Positions 61,119 to 64,000 of a DNA stretch of 64,000 bases are shown here, piece by piece. Source of the DNA: Terrimonas rubra (lineage in GTDB: Bacteria; Bacteroidota; Bacteroidia; Chitinophagales; Chitinophagaceae); NCBI RefSeq assembly GCF_042686025.1, contig NZ_JBHUOZ010000003.1:186001-250000 (forward strand). The letters run 5' to 3'. Made by a program: the position numbers and the translations under genes. How positions within the stretch are numbered: position 1 is the stretch's first letter; every line of letters starts with the position of its first letter. Below the pieces are notes generated by a model. The model was not told the DNA's origin. It did no database searches and worked only from the letters and a program-made list of their open reading frames with translations.

Positions 61119-61997
61119 TTAAATAAACTTCCTGTTATCGTAAGTATAGTTTTCTCTAAACTCTTTTGGGGTGCAGCTTTTCCGGCTTTTAAATAAACGA
61201 TTAAAATTGGAGATATTATTAAAACCGCAGTGGTAAGCAATGGCTGATACCGGATCAGCCGTATCTATTAACATGCGTGATGCATGTCCCAGGCGCATCT
61301 CCAGTAAACTTTCTACAAAAGTAATTCCTGTTTTGGCTTTAAAGAAGCGGCTGAATGATACTTCGGTCATATTTACCAGTCTTGCTACATCGGCCAGTGT
61401 AATGGTATCCTGGAAATGATGTGCCATATATTCCATAACTGCTTCAATACGTTTACTGTTATAGGATAACTCGGCATTGCTGAAAGTGGCATCGGATAGC
61501 GTGGTCATATTCCTGGAAATAGACAGGTCGTGTAACAGGGACAGTAGCTCCAGTACCGAATCAAAGCCCTGGGTATGGTTCAGGGCTGTTAAACGGGGCA
61601 TTACCTGTATAACAGTGTCTACAGAAAACAGGATGCCACGGGCAGATTGTTCCATCATCTTGCGAATGAAGCTTAACTGGTTGCGGCGTAAAAACTTTTC
61701 ATCCAGCAGGTCTTTGTGGAACTGTATGGTCGTTTCTTTAATGCACTTGCTGTTGCATTCATGGGTCTGCCATACATGCGGCAGGTTGGAGCCTACCAGT
61801 ACCAGTTCCATGTTCTCAATATTACCGATATGATCACCAATGACCCGGCGGGCGCCTTTGCCATTCATAATAAAATTCAGTTCCAGTTCTTCATGGCTGT
61901 GTAAGGGGAAATCGAAATAATCTTTTTCACGGGAGAAGATGGTAAAGCAATCGCTTTTGGTAAGGGGCGTTATTTCCCGCATAATATTATCGTACAT
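61119..61997 (-). CDS. AraC-family transcriptional regulator
   Basis: A 292-residue regulator with an N-terminal cupin-type ligand-binding domain (FDFPLHSHEELELNFIMNGKGARRV) and a C-terminal double helix-turn-helix (TITLADVARLVNMTEVSFSRFFKAKTGITFVESLLEMRLGHASRMLIDT... FNNISNFNRLFKSRKSCTPKEFRENY). The recognition helices are complete. It lies between the S51/asparaginase locus (convergent) and the next SusC gene (divergent, starting at 62216), so it is a candidate regulator of the latter. The start ATG at 61997 is 218 bp from the divergent SusC. Confidence 0.92.
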   Translation of the reverse strand: MYDNIMREITPLTKSDCFTIFSREKDYFDFPLHSHEELELNFIMNGKGARRVIGDHIGNIENMELVLVGSNLPHVWQTHECNSKCIKETTIQFHKDLLDEKFLRRNQLSFIRKMMEQSARGILFSVDTVIQVMPRLTALNHTQGFDSVLELLSLLHDLSISRNMTTLSDATFSNAELSYNSKRIEAVMEYMAHHFQDTITLADVARLVNMTEVSFSRFFKAKTGITFVESLLEMRLGHASRMLIDTADPVSAIAYHCGFNNISNFNRLFKSRKSCTPKEFRENYTYDNRKFI

Positions 61998-62190
61998 ATG
62001 GCATAATTGACTTTCCGAAGATATTATAAAAATGTTAAAATAGTATCATATTTAATTGTAAAACTGCCCTTTATGTACTCGATTGCAAAATGAGTAAAAT
62101 AAGGGATAATATTTATAACTGTATAAACAACACATTAAAAAATACCATTATTGGATAAAATAGTATTAGTTATTAAACGCTATTGTAAGC

Positions 62191-62198
62191 TACATTTG
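62191..62198 (+). promoter_or_regulatory. -7 box (TACATTTG) of the right-edge SusC gene
   Basis: TAnnTTTG match 17 nt before the ATG at 62216. A -33 element is not clear. Confidence 0.5.
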
Positions 62199-62215
62199 GA
62201 CAAATAACTTGCTAT

Positions 62216-64000
62216 ATGAGACCAAATCCATTATTACGGATATGGCTGTTTCTTCTATGCCTATCCCTCTCTTCTTTTGTGTTAGCACAGTCCAGAACTA
62301 TTACGGGAACCGTTGTTGATGAAAAAGGTACTACGCTTCCCGGTGCCAGTGTTACAGTGAAAGGCACTACTCAAACTACGGCTACCAATGTCGATGGTAA
62401 GTTCAGTATTGAATTACCCGGCAATGCTAATACGTTGGTTATTAGTTTTATTGGTATGGAAACCCAGGAAGTGACGGTAGGTAAAAATAATAACCTCACT
62501 GTCAAGCTTGTTTCTACAGCAACTGCCATGTCAGATGTTGTGGTTATTGGTTACGGTACCACCAGGCGGTCCAACGTTACCACCGCTATCTCATCGGTTA
62601 AAGCAAAGGATTTAAAAGATATGCCAGTTACCGGTATTGACCAGGCTTTACAAGGCCGGGTAGCAGGCGTATCCATTGCCAATAATAGTGGTACACCGGG
62701 CGGCGGCGTATCCATGCATATACGGGGTATAACTTCTATCAACAGTAACGATCCGCTGGTGGTTATTGATGGTGTATTATTTCCCGGTAATACCCGGTCA
62801 ACAACCGGTTTTTCCGGTTTAGGCGGTGCAAACGGCCAAACAGGGAACAGTGTGCTGGCTACTTTGAATCCGGGTGATATAGAATCAATTGATATTTTAA
62901 AAGATGCCTCGGCCCAGGCTATTTATGGCTCACAGGCGGCGAATGGTGTAATATTGATCACCACAAAAAAGGGCAAATCCGGTGATGGTAAAATAAACTA
63001 TGATGTTTATTATGGACAGGCAAGGGTGCCTACGCGTTTGGATTTAATGAACCTGCAGGAATTTGCAAAATACTACAACGAAGTGTCGCTTGTGCCGATG
63101 GAGGAATTTCAAAACCCGGAAATACTGGGTGAGGGAACAGACTGGCAGGAAGCAATGTTCCGTACCGGGCATATACAAAATCACCAGTTAAGTTTTTCAG
63201 GGGGCAAGGATAAAACTACCTATTACTTATCCGGTAACTATTTTAAACAGACCGGTACATTGAACGGTTCAGATTTTACCCGTTATACAACACGTTTCAA
63301 CATGGATCACGAGTTGAAACGGTGGATGAAAATTGGCGTGAGCTCTAATGTAACCAGGAGTATACAGAATGTAACCCTTGCAGATGCGGCGCCGGGCGCT
63401 ATCTGGGATATGGCAATTTTAAGCCCCTTAACACCGGTTAAAAATCTTGATGGTACCTGGGCTGCCGGTAGTAATATTATTTACAACGGCCAGCGCCCGG
63501 ATATCAGTAACCCCATAGCCGAAAGTTATTTCCGGGGCAACAAAAATACCAGTTCCCAGGTCTTTGGTTCGGTGTATGCAGATATACTGTTACCCAAAGG
63601 CCTTTCTTTTAAAAATGAATTTGCTTACTCACTTGGTATGAATAATAATATGGCCTATCAAAAAGCGGGTAAAATTGGTACAAGACCAGAGTTACAGAGC
63701 CAGCTGGCCGATTACAGGGGCAATAGCTATTACTGGGCTTTGCGTAATTACCTGAACTATCAAAAGTACACAGCCAAACATGGTATTACGGCAACACTCG
63801 GTCACGAAGCACAATACTCTTATTATGAAGGCATCTCAGGTAAAAAATTAAAACTGCAAAACAATATCCTGGATCTGAACGCCGGCAGCACCACACCAAC
63901 GGATTGGGAGTTAGGTGGTGGTAAAGGACATTGGGCCATGGAATCCTATTTTGCAAGGGGTACTTACTCCTTTGATAACCGTTATTTTATTAACCTGAGT
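62216..64000 (+). CDS. SusC/RagA TonB-dependent receptor, C-terminus cut by window edge
   Basis: Open from the ATG at 62216 to the last base (595 codons, no stop). It has a signal peptide (MRPNPLLRIWLFLLCLSLSSFVLAQ), a CarboxypepD_reg domain (about 28-105: ITGTVVDEKGTTLPGASVTVKG) and a plug with VVVIGYGTTRRSNV, DQALQGRVAGVSI, VVIDGVLFPG and AIYGSQAANGVILITTKKGKSG. The barrel starts soon after and the window ends at YSFDNRYFINLS, a typical receptor segment about halfway through. Its start sits 218 bp from the AraC gene, divergently. The SusD partner, if any, is outside the window. Confidence 0.95.
   Translation, partial: MRPNPLLRIWLFLLCLSLSSFVLAQSRTITGTVVDEKGTTLPGASVTVKGTTQTTATNVDGKFSIELPGNANTLVISFIGMETQEVTVGKNNNLTVKLVSTATAMSDVVVIGYGTTRRSNVTTAISSVKAKDLKDMPVTGIDQALQGRVAGVSIANNSGTPGGGVSMHIRGITSINSNDPLVVIDGVLFPGNTRSTTGFSGLGGANGQTGNSVLATLNPGDIESIDILKDASAQAIYGSQAANGVILITTKKGKSGDGKINYDVYYGQARVPTRLDLMNLQEFAKYYNEVSLVPMEEFQNPEILGEGTDWQEAMFRTGHIQNHQLSFSGGKDKTTYYLSGNYFKQTGTLNGSDFTRYTTRFNMDHELKRWMKIGVSSNVTRSIQNVTLADAAPGAIWDMAILSPLTPVKNLDGTWAAGSNIIYNGQRPDISNPIAESYFRGNKNTSSQVFGSVYADILLPKGLSFKNEFAYSLGMNNNMAYQKAGKIGTRPELQSQLADYRGNSYYWALRNYLNYQKYTAKHGITATLGHEAQYSYYEGISGKKLKLQNNILDLNAGSTTPTDWELGGGKGHWAMESYFARGTYSFDNRYFINLS

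Noticed and set aside
1..64000. tRNA, rRNA, CRISPR arrays, transposase or prophage genes
   Set aside because: None was seen on reading both strands. The only repeats are short intergenic ones, listed separately.

Overview
The window looks like a chromosomal segment of a Bacteroidota bacterium, most likely of the Chitinophagaceae type. The support is: three SusC-like or TonB-dependent receptors and one SusD partner, a C-terminal type IX secretion sorting domain on a subtilase, many Bacteroidota-type -7 boxes (TAnnTTTG) instead of Shine-Dalgarno-driven starts, and stand-alone Bacteroidota-style versions of housekeeping genes. The assignment is inference from gene content; no rRNA, tRNA or CRISPR array was seen.

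Layout. 1-8.8 kb: core metabolism and envelope genes: class I fructose-1,6-bisphosphatase (cut by the left edge), aspartate kinase, a lipocalin-like lipoprotein, an MtfA-like zinc peptidase, an L,D-transpeptidase fused to a TonB-C-like domain, 4-hydroxyphenylpyruvate dioxygenase with a long leader, and glycyl-tRNA synthetase. 9-14.6 kb: an outer-membrane three-gene set (TonB-dependent receptor, DUF4876-like lipoprotein, DUF6850-like barrel). 14.6-16.8 kb: a PepSY-like protein, an unknown lipoprotein and an XRE regulator. 17.1-26.2 kb: a membrane-stress-type operon: YbjN-like protein, PspA, YqiJ-like membrane protein, a possible 48-residue membrane peptide, flotillin and a 1614-residue AAA ATPase, closed by a strong terminator. 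26.4-36.2 kb: VOC and SRPBCC proteins, an EamA transporter, ribosome recycling factor, a WecA/MraY-type transferase, an N-terminal transketolase half and Mfd. 36.2-51.7 kb: CoA transferase, an EEP hydrolase, an HxlR regulator with a palindromic operator facing a nitroreductase/NmrA operon, an MBL hydrolase with an SDR, an NlpE-like lipoprotein, a giant T9SS subtilase, PPK2, MscL, ScpA and OsmC.

52.1-60.9 kb holds the most interesting locus: SusC, SusD, a lipoprotein S51 cyanophycinase-like peptidase, an Ntn isoaspartyl peptidase/asparaginase, a second S51 peptidase and a PKD plus YWTD-propeller lipoprotein, all co-directional and tightly spaced. I read it as a SusCD-type utilisation locus for cyanophycin or other beta-aspartyl-linked peptide. 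An AraC regulator (minus strand) and the start of another SusC receptor follow to the right edge.

Non-coding structure of note: a 23-bp perfect inverted repeat enclosing a terminator at 60.9-61.1 kb with a related copy at 26.2 kb; an inverted pair of roughly 190-bp intergenic repeats flanking frr-wecA-tkt at 29.4 and 32.6 kb; and several genes whose -7 box lies so close to the start codon that the mRNA would be nearly leaderless.
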